Part shown: one piece after another, positions 11,214-21,915 of the stretch
Layout of the letters: the number at the start of each line of letters is the position of its first letter
How positions within the stretch are numbered: the first letter of the stretch is position 1
Assembly (NCBI GenBank): GCA_026225945.1
Contig: JAMJFZ010001871.1
Location: 529,001 to 593,000, forward strand
Length of the DNA stretch: 64,000 nt
DNA from: Cricetomys ansorgei
Lineage: Eukaryota; Chordata; Mammalia; Rodentia; Nesomyidae
Direction of reading: 5' to 3'
Program-made: the position numbers and the translations under genes
The notes under the pieces: model-generated
The model's database searches: none
What the model was told of the DNA's origin: nothing
Seen by the model: only the letters and a program-made list of their open reading frames with translations

Positions 11214-12069
11214 ATGCCAATTTTTTTCTTTTCATAGGACACTGGCATGCCACCCTGAACTCCGAATCCGCTGATACAACTGTGTGAAGAGCTCCGCCTT
11301 TTTTCTAAACTACAACTGGGTGCACCCTTACCTTAAAAACAATAAGCAATCTCTGGAAAGCTCCTAGTGCCTCTCACTTCCATTTTCTCAGGCCTGATTA
11401 ATTCTTGCCTTGGTGATCACCAATGCCTTAATGTCATTGTTCTGTCTGTTTCATGTGTACTCCCTTACTTGTGTGTGGATGGTATATAAAAATGTATGTA
11501 TGTATGTCCTCTGTTCATTTATATATCACTGTCCTGGATGCTAGCTGGCCAGATCTGGGAAAGGGTTACTTGGAAATGGGTCTTCCTACAGGCTCAGAGG
11601 GGAGACTTAGAACAGCTTTTACTGCTGATCCAAAAGCCATATTGCCAAAATGGTTCCAGCTGCCTGCCCCAGCAACCTATTTCCCCATGCCACGTACTTG
11701 TATGGCTGTAAAAGTGGTCCTTTGGAGAGTACAGCGCCAAACTGTCTCAGGTTTTTGCTTTGTTTTTTTTTTTATTAAAAAAAAGAAAAAATAAAAGATG
11801 GGCAAACTGTAAAAGAGAAATCTGATGTTTCTCCATTCTGTTCTTCCAGGCCTGGATTTCTATGTCTCTAAAGGTTTGCCTATCTGTGTGTGTGGATGAC
11901 AATATGTTTTTCTGGTACAATGTATGAATGTAATGGTAGCTACCAAATGTTTGGTTTGTGTGACTGAATGTGCTAAGTAAATGTGGTCTTTGTTCTATGG
12001 ATATGGGTATAAAACCAGTAAAACTGCATAATGGTTATTAATTCTTCTATGTCTCCAAACACATTTGAT

Positions 12070-12178
12070 GTTAAATGATTTCCTTATGTTCTATTGTCAA
12101 CAATTTGCCTTAATCTCAGTATATTGTTAAATAACTTTCTTATGTTTTATTGTCAACAATTTGTCTTAATCTCGGTGT
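12070..12178. repeat. 56-bp tandem duplication inside the LTR-type element
   Basis: The block starting 'gttaaatgatttccttatgt' (12070) recurs as 'gttaaataactttcttatgt' (12126); both contain 'attgtcaacaatttg' followed by 'cttaatctc'. The inner TTGTCAACAA is itself nearly self-complementary. No coding potential. Confidence 0.85.
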
Positions 12179-12855
12179 AATGACCTTGTTATGTATACAT
12201 AGATACAAGTTACTGATGCCCTTTTTCAGGCAATAGTTTGTTACAACATTCTGTTGGAAATTTGCCATTTCACTTGTTTGTTTACCACTGTTCATGCTTT
12301 TGTCTTGTATATGTATACAGTGTATAATGCTTGTTTGATGCTACTATGATTATGATTTGAATTCATTTAACTGTCTCAGTAATTCTCCTGGATCTTGTGT
12401 TATGATAGGCATCTGTCTACTTCCTCCTTTATGGAAATACTTCCTCAGCTTCTTCTTACAGATCCAAGCAAAGTACCTTCCCTTGGCGGAGGCTGATTAG
12501 CCTATGACAGCCTCTCATACAGCACGTTCAACAGCGCCCCATCAATAAGGCTAACTGATAGATGCTCGTGGCTCTGAAATACCCAGACTACGTCCACCCA
12601 AGATGTGATTCAGGCCTGGCTCTCGAAAATCTATGAGGCCTTTGTTCAATACCCTACACACCCTATGCACTCCCGAGGAGTTGTTCCTTCAAGGGCTGAT
12701 TAGTCGAAGACAGGTAAGAGTCTACTGGGTAGACCGACCTAAGCCAGGCACAGTCCATTATGCTGGACTCCTCCTGAGGTGGGGTCAATGAGATCTGGGC
12801 ATAGCATTCAGGTTCCCACTGAGCAACTCAAATTAAAGAAATGGGGTGGAAACAT

Positions 12856-12899
12856 AGGAGGAAGTGAGGCCTCCCTAAGAACTGGCTGCCAGGAGCTAA
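12856..12899 (+). repeat. Right direct repeat of the LTR-type element
   Basis: Second copy of the 44-base repeat, directly after a purine-rich tract. What follows (12900-13230) is GC-richer than the surroundings and unlike what follows the left copy. Confidence 0.9.
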
Positions 12900-12948
12900 T
12901 TCAGGGGCAGTGGTCACACAGATGTGAAAGCTGATACCCAGGAACAGA

Positions 12949-12956
12949 TAACGTCA
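12949..12956 (-). promoter_or_regulatory. CRE-like motif in the 3' LTR-type segment
   Basis: TAACGTCA, reverse complement TGACGTTA, is one base from the cAMP-response/ATF consensus TGACGTCA. It lies about 90 bases upstream of a TATA box. Motif match only. Confidence 0.3.
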
Positions 12957-13046
12957 CGAGAGCCAACCAGCAAAGGACATTTCACCACAATCGTGCTCAA
13001 GAGATGAATGGGAGCGGGATGGGGGGCGATGAGAGGTCATAGCGGG

Positions 13047-13053
13047 TATAAAG
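13047..13053 (+). promoter_or_regulatory. TATA box in the 3' LTR-type segment
   Basis: TATAAAG in a GC-rich setting, at the position where an LTR U3/R boundary promoter would lie. Transcription would start about 25-30 bases downstream, near 13075-13085, and run into the B4 tail and the antisense L1. Activity is unknown. Confidence 0.45.
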
Positions 13054-13161
13054 TGTGCCCTTTGTCCTGAACAAAGAGAGTTTGCTTGTCCAGGCATCTC
13101 CCGGAGTCTGGTCTTTTGATTCTGCTTTAGCTCACCACCCCCACCCACCCGCCCCCCCGGG

Positions 13162-13175
13162 TAGCAGGGGGCAGA
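13162..13175 (+). promoter_or_regulatory. CTCF-like core motif in the 3' LTR-type segment
   Basis: TAGCAGGGGGCAGA contains the AGCAGGGGGC core of the CTCF motif but lacks the preceding CC. Occupancy cannot be judged from sequence. Confidence 0.25.
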
Positions 13176-13234
13176 CAGGGCCAGAGGTTCCAGGTAGTAG
13201 CTAGGAGTGCACCCCAGGGTGCCCCTCAAAAGCT

Positions 13235-13300
13235 ACACACGTGTACATACATGTCACACATGCACACATATAAATACAAATAAAAAATAAAATGGAAATA
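13235..13300 (+). repeat. 3' tail of the interrupted B4 SINE
   Basis: 'acacgtgtacatacatgtca' followed by an A-rich tail (aaataaaaaataaaa) is the expected end of the B4 whose head is at 10650. Together the two parts make one B4. Confidence 0.7.
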
Positions 13301-13329
13301 AATATTTATTCTAACCCTCAAAACAGAAA

Positions 13330-13880
13330 TGTATATTTCTCTGATGGCTAATGATGTTAAACATTTTAAAAATTGTCTTCAAGTCCATTTGTATGATTTA
13401 TTACTTTTATTGATTTGCATATGTTGAACCATACCAGCATCCCTCAGATCAAGCCAGTTTGGTTATGATGAATGATCTTTTCCATGTTCTATGTATTTGG
13501 TTTACAAGAATTTTGCTAGCAATTTTCACATCTATGTTCACCAGGGATTCTGGTCTATAGTTTATACTTTGTTGTATCTTTACACGGTTTTGTGTTAAAG
13601 CAACACTGGCCTTATAGATGCATTTTGGAAGTCTTCCTTCTATTTTTATTTTGTGAAATAATTTGGGCAGTATTGGTTGTCATTTCTTTCAAGGCCTGGT
13701 AGTATTCTGCTGTATTTCTAGGTCTGGGATTTTTTTAAAATTTAATTCAGATTTTTTTTTCACCACTTCAATTGATTTGCTTGTTAGAAAACTGCTTAAA
13801 TTATTGATTTTATCTGGATTAAACTTGAGTCAGATGTATCTATCCATTTTTCTTAGATTTTCCAATTTAGTGGAACTTTT
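13330..13880 (-). mobile_element. L1 ORF2 remnant (reverse transcriptase region), antisense
   Basis: Plus-strand words 'gaaccataccagcatccctc', 'agccagtttggttatgatga', 'cagggattctggtctatag' and 'gcctggtagtattctgctg' are the complement of the L1 ORF2 reverse-transcriptase domain in correct order. The left end (13340) repeats a portion already seen in the L1 at 9550-10270, so this is a separate copy. Stops and frameshifts abound. Broken here by a B3, it resumes at 14067. Confidence 0.8.
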
Positions 13881-14066
13881 CTTTTTTAAAATTTATTTTA
13901 TGTATATGAGTGTTGTGTCTGCATGCAGAGGTCAGAAGATGTCATCAGATTCCCTGGAACTGGTGTTATAGATGGCTGTGAGACATTATGTGGGCGCTAG
14001 GAATCCAACCTTGGTTCTATGGAAGAGTAGCCAGTGTTCTTAAACAGTTTTCTATCTCTCCAGCTC
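13881..14066 (-). repeat. B3-type SINE, antisense, inserted in L1
   Basis: Starts 'cttttttaaaatttatttta', keeps 'ccctggaactggtgttatag' and 'gtgggcgctaggaatccaac', and ends 'tctatctctccagctc'. L1 ORF2-derived sequence lies on both sides, so the SINE is younger than that L1. Confidence 0.85.
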
Positions 14067-14345
14067 ATGAAACAATGTTTTTTAACTATTTCCTTATAAT
14101 TTTGTGAATTTCCTAGTATTGGTTTATTGTTCTGTTATGAGGTCTTCTTGTTCAACTCCAATTTTTATTAGTTTGGCTTGTTTCTCTTTTAGTTAATTCA
14201 GCTTAGGATTTATCAATCTTGTTTAATCTTTTCAGAGAACCAACAACTTTTTGATTCCTGTTTCTACTAATTTCTGCCTCAGTAGTGATTGTTTTTTTCC
14301 AGTCTACTGACTTGGAGTTTCATCTATTATTTTTTCCTCAAACTC
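14067..14345 (-). mobile_element. L1 ORF2 remnant continued, antisense
   Basis: 'tcttcttgttcaactccaat', 'cttttcagagaaccaacaac' and 'tttctgcctcagtagtgatt' continue the complement of ORF2 from the left-hand part. The end fades near 14345. Confidence 0.7.
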
Positions 14346-14941
14346 TTAAAGTATACTGTTAGGTTGTTTATTTGTGCTGTTTCTGTTTTTGATTGAAGAG
14401 AATCAATGTCTTCATTTACATACTCACTGATAATTCCATCAGATTCTGATAGGTAGTTTCAATTCAATGATCACACAAATGGCACCCTTTAAGCTATGTA
14501 AGTCACAAAATCAAATCCAAAGCAATGATTCTAGGAAAAGAACAGGTAGGTACAGAGGATATTGACAGATATATGATTGCAATAAGAAGAGGATCTGGGG
14601 AAAAGAGTAATCAATATATAATATATAAATATCTGAAATTGTCATAACATACTTAATCCTTAAAACAAAAACCTTTAATGTCATGATCGTAAACTAGATG
14701 GAAAATGGTATTGTCATCTGGGATCCCATCTTTAGTTTAATACTTAAATCAAAACTTTAAAAAACTAGAAACATTTTCAACCATCTCAATATATCTAGTA
14801 TCTATCTTCACCTTTACAATTTTACAAATTGTACGTGGATTTATTTTTATCTATTGTTTCATCCTAACTGAAGAGCTGTGTGTGTTTTCTGGACATGGTA
14901 TTACCTCCAGTCCTATGTTGTTCAAATATTTCAATGATGTA
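14346..14941. other. Unassigned AT-rich sequence
   Basis: Could be decayed L1; no clear match and no gene. Confidence 0.45.
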
Positions 14942-15060
14942 TTTTTTATGTTTTAAAGTTACAATTTATTTTTAATTAATATATGTGGCCAGTGTGTATG
15001 TGCACATGAGTTCAGGTTCCTGCTAAGAAGTTCAGAAAGGGTGTTGCATCCCCTAGTAAG
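14942..15060 (-). repeat. B3-type SINE fragment, antisense
   Basis: 'gtgtgtatgtgcacatgagt', 'caggttcctgctaagaagtt' and 'gttgcatcccct' follow the order of the 3' half of an antisense B3. The head with its promoter boxes is absent. Confidence 0.5.
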
Positions 15061-15074
15061 AAATTCTCAGTAAC

Positions 15075-15935
15075 AAACTTAACATTTTTTCAACTTAATT
15101 TCTTTTGAAAATTTCAGGTAGGTGAATTTAGACACATCATTTCCAATCCTCCCTTTCATCCTTATATTATCTCCTTTCAAATTACTGACCTTTTCTCTAA
15201 AGAATACACACACAGGCATACACATTCTGATGAATTAATTTAGTGTTGCTATGAAGTGTTTAGTGCTGACCACTTGGTAGTGAATAACCTATCAGGAGCC
15301 TTGTCTCTGGAGAAGACTGATTCTTCCACACTAAGCAAGAATTAGCCATATGTAGCTTTATATTCAGCAGTGAACACCTGTGAGATCTCTCCATGAGCAA
15401 TGGCTTGTCAGCTGGCATTGTCATTATCCAGAGCTTTTTAGACATCCATATTGTTGATATTCCATTCTCTTTCAAATACAGAATTCGTTCTCACAGCAGA
15501 TGTTATGATTCTCTGGCTCTTACAATCTCTCAATCCTATTTTTGTGATATTCTGTTGGCCTTAGCTATAGTGGTTGCATTGTGAATATAACAACTGTGGT
15601 TGAACATCCTAAGATCTGCTGCTTTCTGCATTTTGACCAGTTGTATATTTCTGTAATGGTCTCTGTCTTCTGCAAACAGAAGTTTCTTTGATGAAGGATG
15701 AGAGTTACAATTATCTGTGGATATAAGTATTCAGAATGCAGTTAGAAATTGTATTTGTTTAGGAAAGTAGTAGTGATAGGTTCCTCTCTAGGGTACATAA
15801 CCTCACCAGCCATGGGTAGTGGGCTAGGTTTACAGTACTGGGCTTGAATTCCCTATTGAACAGATCTTTAATCTGACTAGATAGCTGGTGGTTACACACA
15901 AGGTGAAAATATCTTTGGGAATATCATTGTATTGA
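15075..15935 (-). mobile_element. Rodent L1 (Lx-like) 3' untranslated region, antisense
   Basis: Shares ordered blocks with the antisense L1 3' region at 23612-24220 and the block at 55220-55740: a pyrimidine-rich start, a 'gtgagatctctccatgagca' block, 'ctctggctcttacaatctc', 'taatggtctctgtcttctgc', then 'tctgtggatataagtattca'. These are typical of non-coding 3' parts of old rodent L1s. Opposite-strand open frames here are incidental. Subfamily not certain. Confidence 0.6.
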
Positions 15936-15942
15936 TTGGTAG

Positions 15943-15970
<28 letters not shown>
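15943..15970. repeat. (AC)14 microsatellite
   Basis: Uninterrupted AC dinucleotides followed by an A-rich stretch (to about 16020). Confidence 0.97.
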
Positions 15971-15976
<6 letters not shown>

Positions 15977-16020
15977 ATATAATTAAAAGGAAAATAATTT
16001 AAAAATAAAACAGCAAAAAT

Positions 16021-17384
16021 GAAGCCAATTCATGTTATTTTATATATCTTAATACCATCCTATTTTGATATGGTTTATATAAAAAAATGAAATTTCATTA
16101 CTTATGAATTTCATGTATATGCACACATACTTTTGACATAGAAAATTATAAGAGATAAATTAAAAGTCAGTAGTGTTTTCAGGGAAAAGAAAGACAAGTC
16201 ATCAAAGGCCCAATGCCCACCTTTGGGTGCTCATATTTTGTCTACATATATGTAACACATTACTGAGTTGGGTTGAATTAAGGAAAACCTTACTTAATAC
16301 ACCCAAGGATGAAATTTCTGGTATCTTGAGGAAAGTTTTGTCCATATCATACTACCATGTTCATAGTCTACACACCAGGTGATATTCAGTGCTCAATTTG
16401 AAATAAATCAATTCTCATGAATAAATATTTTGCTCAGTCAATTAGAACTACCTGTATTTCTCTAACTGTGGCATACATGTTCTGTGAACAATCATAGGTA
16501 ACTCTGTTTATGCTTAATCATACTCCCTGTAGAAGACCCTCCATGGAATTACCTCCCACAACCCCTACTTACTCCTCAGAGTTTGTGGTGAATACCAGAT
16601 TCCAAATATAGCTTTCCCATCTCCTGTATCCCCTGGCTGTTATATTGCATGGTCCCTTAGAGATATGTACACAGTGTTCCAATCACAGTACTTATCTTTA
16701 TTATAAGCTTTACATTAACTTCCTTGAATATGGGAAATAGAGATCCCTTTTCCTCTGAGTGCCCTGACTGGAAGAAAATGCATGGCTAAAGAATCACAGA
16801 AATATTTATTGAATTAAATTGATCCTTGGCTATAAAACACACATTGCTGTAGAAAATTGTTTCAAGTTATTATAAAATTGCAGGCCTCAAGCACATAAAA
16901 TAAAGGCACATTTGTGGCCATTAGATAAAATATATAAATCTGTAAATAGGTACCATACAGTAGCTCTCTTTACATTAGTTACATTTCTCATTGCTTTAAA
17001 AGACAAGATTGCTTAACAGTAGAAGGCAATGTAATAGAGAAATGTTCCACTCTTTGCATCCCATTTGTGTTTTGGTAGTTGAAGACAAACCACTGGAAAA
17101 ATGGCAGTAATGATAATAAAACCATTGAGCCTAAAATGATGGGGGTGCATGATAGCAAATGCTGCAGGCCCTGCTTTTCCAATGATACAACTAAACAAAA
17201 ATGATACTCTGATGTGCTGTGCAATTTTCTTGAAAGACTTTAAAGTTTCACAAGCACGGTGAAGACTAACATGTGAAGGTTTTAAGCTAATTGTGTCACA
17301 AAGCCAACCCAAAATACATTAAGAGAAGTGAGAAGTGGTCTTTTAGGGAAGCAGGCACAATAACAGGGATATGAAGGAATAGCA
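16021..17384. other. Unassigned sequence, 1.4 kb
   Basis: No gene is supported. A 99-codon open stretch exists on the minus strand (16988-17312) but begins with TTG rather than ATG and matches no family I recognise; its downstream side on that strand contains AATAAA-like words. A decayed processed pseudogene is possible but unproven. Confidence 0.4.
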
Positions 17385-17480
17385 GAATAGAGGGACTGAA
17401 AGCAAGAGGATGCATTGTATACATGTTTGAAATCATCAAGAAGCACCTTTAATAAAATTATATTAAATGAAATAAATGGG
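17385..17480 (+). mobile_element. Possible truncated L1 3' end
   Basis: 'gatgcattgtatacatgttt', 'gaaatcatcaagaagcacc' and 'tttaataaaa' resemble the 3' terminus of rodent L1-type elements, here cut off on the 5' side. Short and old. Confidence 0.35.
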
Positions 17481-17881
17481 GTAGATTTTAATCATTCATA
17501 TACTTATCATGCTATATTCTATGTCGTCTTACTTTAAAATTTTATCCAGTTTTACAAGCTAATATATAGTAGTAGAGGATCAGAGAATATGTTAGAAACT
17601 AGAATATCTTCTTGCTGTTTGCATTCTTTATTCTTTTAAGTACCACTTTGGGATATAAAAATGTACTACGGTCCCTTTATAGCTATATAAATGCTGTGGG
17701 TTAAATTGTTCAATTGTATACATTGCAAGTGCTCAATACAAACGCATGCTGTTTATTCTTATAAAATATATAGCATGGTGCATCTCAAGTCAGTGCTTTT
17801 ATTGGTACTAATAATAATAAATTTATTTTTATCCAACATGCAATAGTTTTAAGAAAGCATTCTTTTTGCGATTTAAAGAAA

Positions 17882-18010
17882 GGCAAGGCCGATGAGATGA
17901 CTCACTGGTTCAAGGCCTTTGCCACTAAGGCCCTGACGACCTGAGTTCCATTCCTGACACTATGTGGTAGAAGCAGAGAGGCAGAAAACTGACTCCTGTA
18001 AGGTATGGAT
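17882..18010 (+). repeat. B2-group SINE, 5' part
   Basis: 'ccgatgagatgactcactgg' is the tRNA-like head with A-box region; 'cctgacgacctgagttccat' covers the B-box, and 'aactgactcctgtaagg' follows as in the group. The 3' half fades out after about 18010. I cannot decide between B2 and a close relative. Confidence 0.65.
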
Positions 18011-19255
18011 ACCAATGTTAGATACCTACAAATCTAGTCTCTAGGTTGTTAATATAAGCATATTAACACAGGTCAAAAAAGGTAATATTTTTGCTTGTTT
18101 GTTTCCTGCAAAGCAAATGCAGTGTTGTGAACATTAGACACTGAAGTATTTAATTAATGTCTGACACTGCTTGGCAAGCATTTTAGAAACGAGAGATATT
18201 GAAGATTTACACAATTTCAAAGTTGGACATGTACTTTATGATACTTCCCACACCTAACTATTTTAAAGTTTTCAACAAATACGAAATTCTTACACTAACT
18301 ACTCATCTTCAGTAAATATAAAATAAAGCAACCTGGCCTTGTATAATGTCAAGATTCGTTGATACCCCCCTAGCTTATCAATTCTTCTTTTTAGTCTGTG
18401 ACATGAAAATTTTTTTCTAGATAAAAGATTTTGTAATAATTATCAATAAGACAAAGTGGTATCATGTGGTACTTCCGTGTATAAGTAATTATACTCTGTG
18501 AAATTTTATAGCTCATTTAAACATTTTATGTGTTAATATGATTTCCAAATGCTGACTTCTAAGAAACTGGCTGTATAATACATCAGCACTCTGTTACCTC
18601 CACATCCATTCTGAATTAATGTACTAAGGAAATGCTTGGAGAAGACAGAAATGCTTCTTCATTTAGAACATATCTTAGTTGTTTTTAACAATTAAAACTT
18701 ATGAGAACTATCAACTATAAAATAACTTCATCCCAGATCTTTGTTGTTCCTGATTTAATGACCTTCTTACTTTTACTGTATTTAGCTTTTCTATGATGAC
18801 ACTCTAGAAAAAACATGTTTGGTGGTGTTATTTTCACTGTTAGAGTTAAATTTGTGCTTTATCTCCTCTTGGTGGCAATTTAGCCAGTGTGGTCAAATGC
18901 CTAATAAATTTTTTTAAATCAACAGACCTGAAATACATCTGGAAAACAGTTTCCATCTGTCATACCTCTAGTTCAGAAATGATTTTTATTACATTAATCC
19001 AATCAGTTCTTTCCCTTCTAATTAAGAGAGGCTACGGTTTCACTATTTTTAAATATCAATGCTAGAGTGTTTACCTAATCTCTTACAGAAAAAAATCATT
19101 AGTAAAGAATCCATAATTGCATACATTTATAAAATTATTAAATAGCCCAATTGCTCAGTAATAGATGATATTGTAGCAATAAATACATAACAGAAGATAA
19201 TGTTGATTTTTGCTTAATTAAAATTTAATTAAATAATTTATCTATTGTATTCATT
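18011..19255. other. Unassigned AT-rich sequence
   Basis: No gene or recognised repeat. Confidence 0.5.
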
Positions 19256-19455
19256 TTGTGTGTGTGTGTGTGTGTGTTCATGCACTTACCTGTCTCTCCC
19301 TCTATTATTCTTTATCTTTAATTATCTCTATCTCTTTTATTTTTTTATATTTTATTATCTCTGTCTCTGCAATTATCTCTATTGTGCTCTATTATTCTTT
19401 ATTCTATTATTCTTTATCTTATTTTACTTACTTTACTTTACTTTACTTATCTTAC
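19256..19455. repeat. (TG)n followed by TTATT/TTTAC-rich low complexity
   Basis: A (TG)11 tract (19256-19278) leads into 150 bases of T-rich words (ttctttat, ttttacttac, tttacttta). It lies on the tail side of the antisense B4 to its right and probably grew from that tail. Confidence 0.8.
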
Positions 19456-19484
19456 TAAAACTAAACTTGACTTTTCATTTGGAC

Positions 19485-19652
19485 TAGCTGACTCTGAGCC
19501 CCAGGACTCGTCTAGGCTCTGTCTTCACTCATCTGCAGCACTGGTATTACACGCGTGCACTGCTACAACCTAGGTTTTATAAGGTATGGAGGATCCAATC
19601 TCAGATCCTCATCCTTTTTCAACAAATACACTGAGCAATCTTCCATCCCCAA
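19485..19652 (-). repeat. B4-type SINE, antisense
   Basis: 'gtattacacgcgtgcactgc' corresponds to the B1-like half, 'ggaggatccaatctcagatc' to the tRNA-like half, and 'gagcaatcttccatcccca' to the complement of the head. Confidence 0.7.
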
Positions 19653-21144
19653 GATGATGACATTTTAAAGAAGTTATAAGATCTTTCATAAATTCGATTT
19701 TATCTCATCCATATTGTTTCAAAATAGTTGTAAATACGTAAGAGAAAAAAATAGTGTCCAGAACTTTCTACTGAAAGCTTTTTAGTAAAGCAACGTTTGA
19801 TAACAGCTATATAGACAGAATAATCTGAGCCTTAGAATGTGAATATCAAATTCCTAAATTCACTGATTGACTTTACAAAGGATCTCTGGTTTTTCATCCT
19901 TATTTTCAGTCTTTTTTCCTGTCAATCAAACATGTTATATAAGCTTAGCCCACACATCAGTGGATGGGAAAACAGTAAAACCAGAGATGGTGGCAATTTA
20001 TTGAAATAGATCAAAGACATACAGTTGAGAAGGATCTAATTAAAATTTGATGATTTGGCTTGCCAGCTTTATGTGTTATTTACAAATGAGGTTGTGATCT
20101 TATAGAAGCCTAATACCAAAATTCCTCCCTACACTTGATCACTCACAAAGCTGCCCTTGGACTTTTGCAGGAAGACTTAGTCAAAATGTCTTCCTAATTG
20201 TTTCCAGGCTCTGTGTTCAGGCTTAAAACCCAGAGTCTCTGTTATACACTTGACACGCCTGACTGCATGTTCAATTGCTTCAGAAAAGGAAATCCTCCCT
20301 CTGCTTTGAGTGCTAGGTGACTGTCCAGTAGAGAAGGAATGTTGGTTTCTGTAGTCACCAAACCTTGTCTCCCATGTGATCTGTGAGCTTGGACAACAAC
20401 CTCACAGTATTTTTTAATGAGTTTCTCAGACAAGCACTAGAAGTGAAAAGAAAATTGCATTTTAGCTTTCTCCAAAATCCTAGTAATTTGTCCTATGCCA
20501 CAAAGTGTATAGGGTGAAATTCCATGAATACTAGGTTTCCAGTCATTCAAGATGAAAGCAAAAACAGCTCTGTTCATGAACTATACTTCTTTGAACGCTA
20601 AGGAAAGCTTTATTTCTTAGATGTGGAATTCATAAAGTTAATGCTTAGTAATTCAATATTATTCACAAATAAAAGGAGTGCAATAGAATTTGTCCTCAAC
20701 GAATGGACGAGGAAGACATGCCAGATAGAAAGCTAACTTACATTAAGGCAACTACAGATTTGCACTAGGAAATCAAATTCCCTTGTCTTAGCCAATCAAA
20801 GACATTTTATCTCACATCTCACTGTTAGCTATTTTGACCATAATGACACAAAGAAAGAAAGGCATTCAATTCATCTAACTATTAATTAATTTAGATTACA
20901 GTTGGACAATTCAAACTAAGTAAACAATTTAATTGGTTAAATGTAAGGCAGTCACATCAGCTTATTTTCTGTAGGGACAAAAACTAGCTGAGTGTAAAGA
21001 ATGTCAGCCTTCAACAGGTGAGACTCTTCATCTAAATGGCACTAGGTCTCCTATTCAATGGCTGTGGCAGGAATTTCTACACACGTTCTTATCAGGGAGA
21101 AATTAGTTGTTTATCACCATATTGCTTTACAGAACACTAGATAG
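19653..21144. other. Unassigned sequence
   Basis: AT-rich; no recognised repeat and no supported gene. Confidence 0.5.
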
Positions 21145-21232
21145 ATAAACATACTTTATCTCATTTAATTTCTTAATATCTGGGTGATATAAGTATCTTT
21201 AAGTTCTTTGATCAGATGAAAAAAATGAGCCA
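21145..21232 (+). repeat. Possible MIR fragment
   Basis: 'actttatctcatttaattt', a variable stretch, then 'gatcagatgaaaaaaatgag' follow the order of the MIR 3' half (an 'atctcatttaatcctc' block and an 'acagatgaggaaactgag' block). Very diverged. Confidence 0.4.
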
Positions 21233-21774
21233 TTTAATATTTTGTTATGGACAAAATTGTTTATTTATTAAGTGATTATGGGCTAGAGAGGGAGAGAGAA
21301 CAAACCTCTATTCAATTGTTAAACTTACGCTCTTTGGATTATATAATAACACAATTTAGGGTCTTAACGAAGATAAGATACAGGGAAGATGACAGAAATA
21401 AGTTTAAGTTTACCATGACCAGAACTAAAGAGAAAACTAAGCTGTAGTCTTGGTTTAAAAGAATTCAGTTTGGCACATCTTCTGTCTCCCTAAATAGTTT
21501 AATAATAATGGGCCAGGACTCTCTGCAGAGGATTTCTGGCCATGTTTATGGACTTGATGTTAAAAGCAAGGTGGAGAAGTGACACTTAAGCATTCATGTC
21601 TAGTCAATTGCTTTATACCTGTCTGTTTTCCTTGTCAATCACTATTTTTTTGCTATCATTTTTAACTTTATAAGAGTTTTAATTATCCCATTCATATTAT
21701 GTTCATCTGATGTTCATTATCTTTTGTCTATCTTAGAATACTGAAATTAATTTATTTTTGTATTTATTACTTTA
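21233..21774. other. Unassigned sequence
   Basis: No recognised repeat; a GAGAGAG scrap near 21285-21300. Confidence 0.5.
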
Positions 21775-21915
21775 TGATTTGGGGGGGGGCTGGTTGGGCT
21801 TCCCCATTAAACTTTGGCTGGCCTGGAACTTTCCAGGTAGGCTTCCCTTAAAGTTACAGCACTTTCTCTACTTCTGTTTCCAGTGCCTGGGTGTGCCACT
21901 TTGCATGCCTGAAAA
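21775..21915 (-). repeat. B1-related SINE, antisense, strongly diverged
   Basis: 'ggctggcctggaactttcca' and 'gtttccagtgcctgggtgtg' correspond to the antisense 7SL-derived core of B1, with a G9 run at 21781-21789 near the tail side. Probably an old (proto-B1) copy. Confidence 0.5.

Larger units (their letters stand above)
10948..13230 (+). mobile_element. Non-coding LTR-type retroelement inserted in a B4 SINE
   Basis: A 2.3-kb block splits the tail of the B4 SINE. Two 44-base direct repeats (10948-10991 and 12856-12899; 42 of 44 identical) mark the starts of two LTR-like ends. After the first lies a sequence close to a tRNA-Lys primer binding site (11196-11213); before the second lies a purine-rich tract (about 12835-12853). 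The right end has a TATA box. No gag, pol or env frame is visible, so this would be a non-autonomous or gutted element of ERVK-like type. It is odd that the ends diverge completely beyond the 44 bases. Family name not known to me. Confidence 0.6.

Noticed and set aside
16988..17312. 99-codon minus-strand open stretch with hydrophobic segments
   Set aside because: No ATG at the start of the stretch, no recognised family, and the other frame over the same bases is also open. A processed pseudogene could not be shown.
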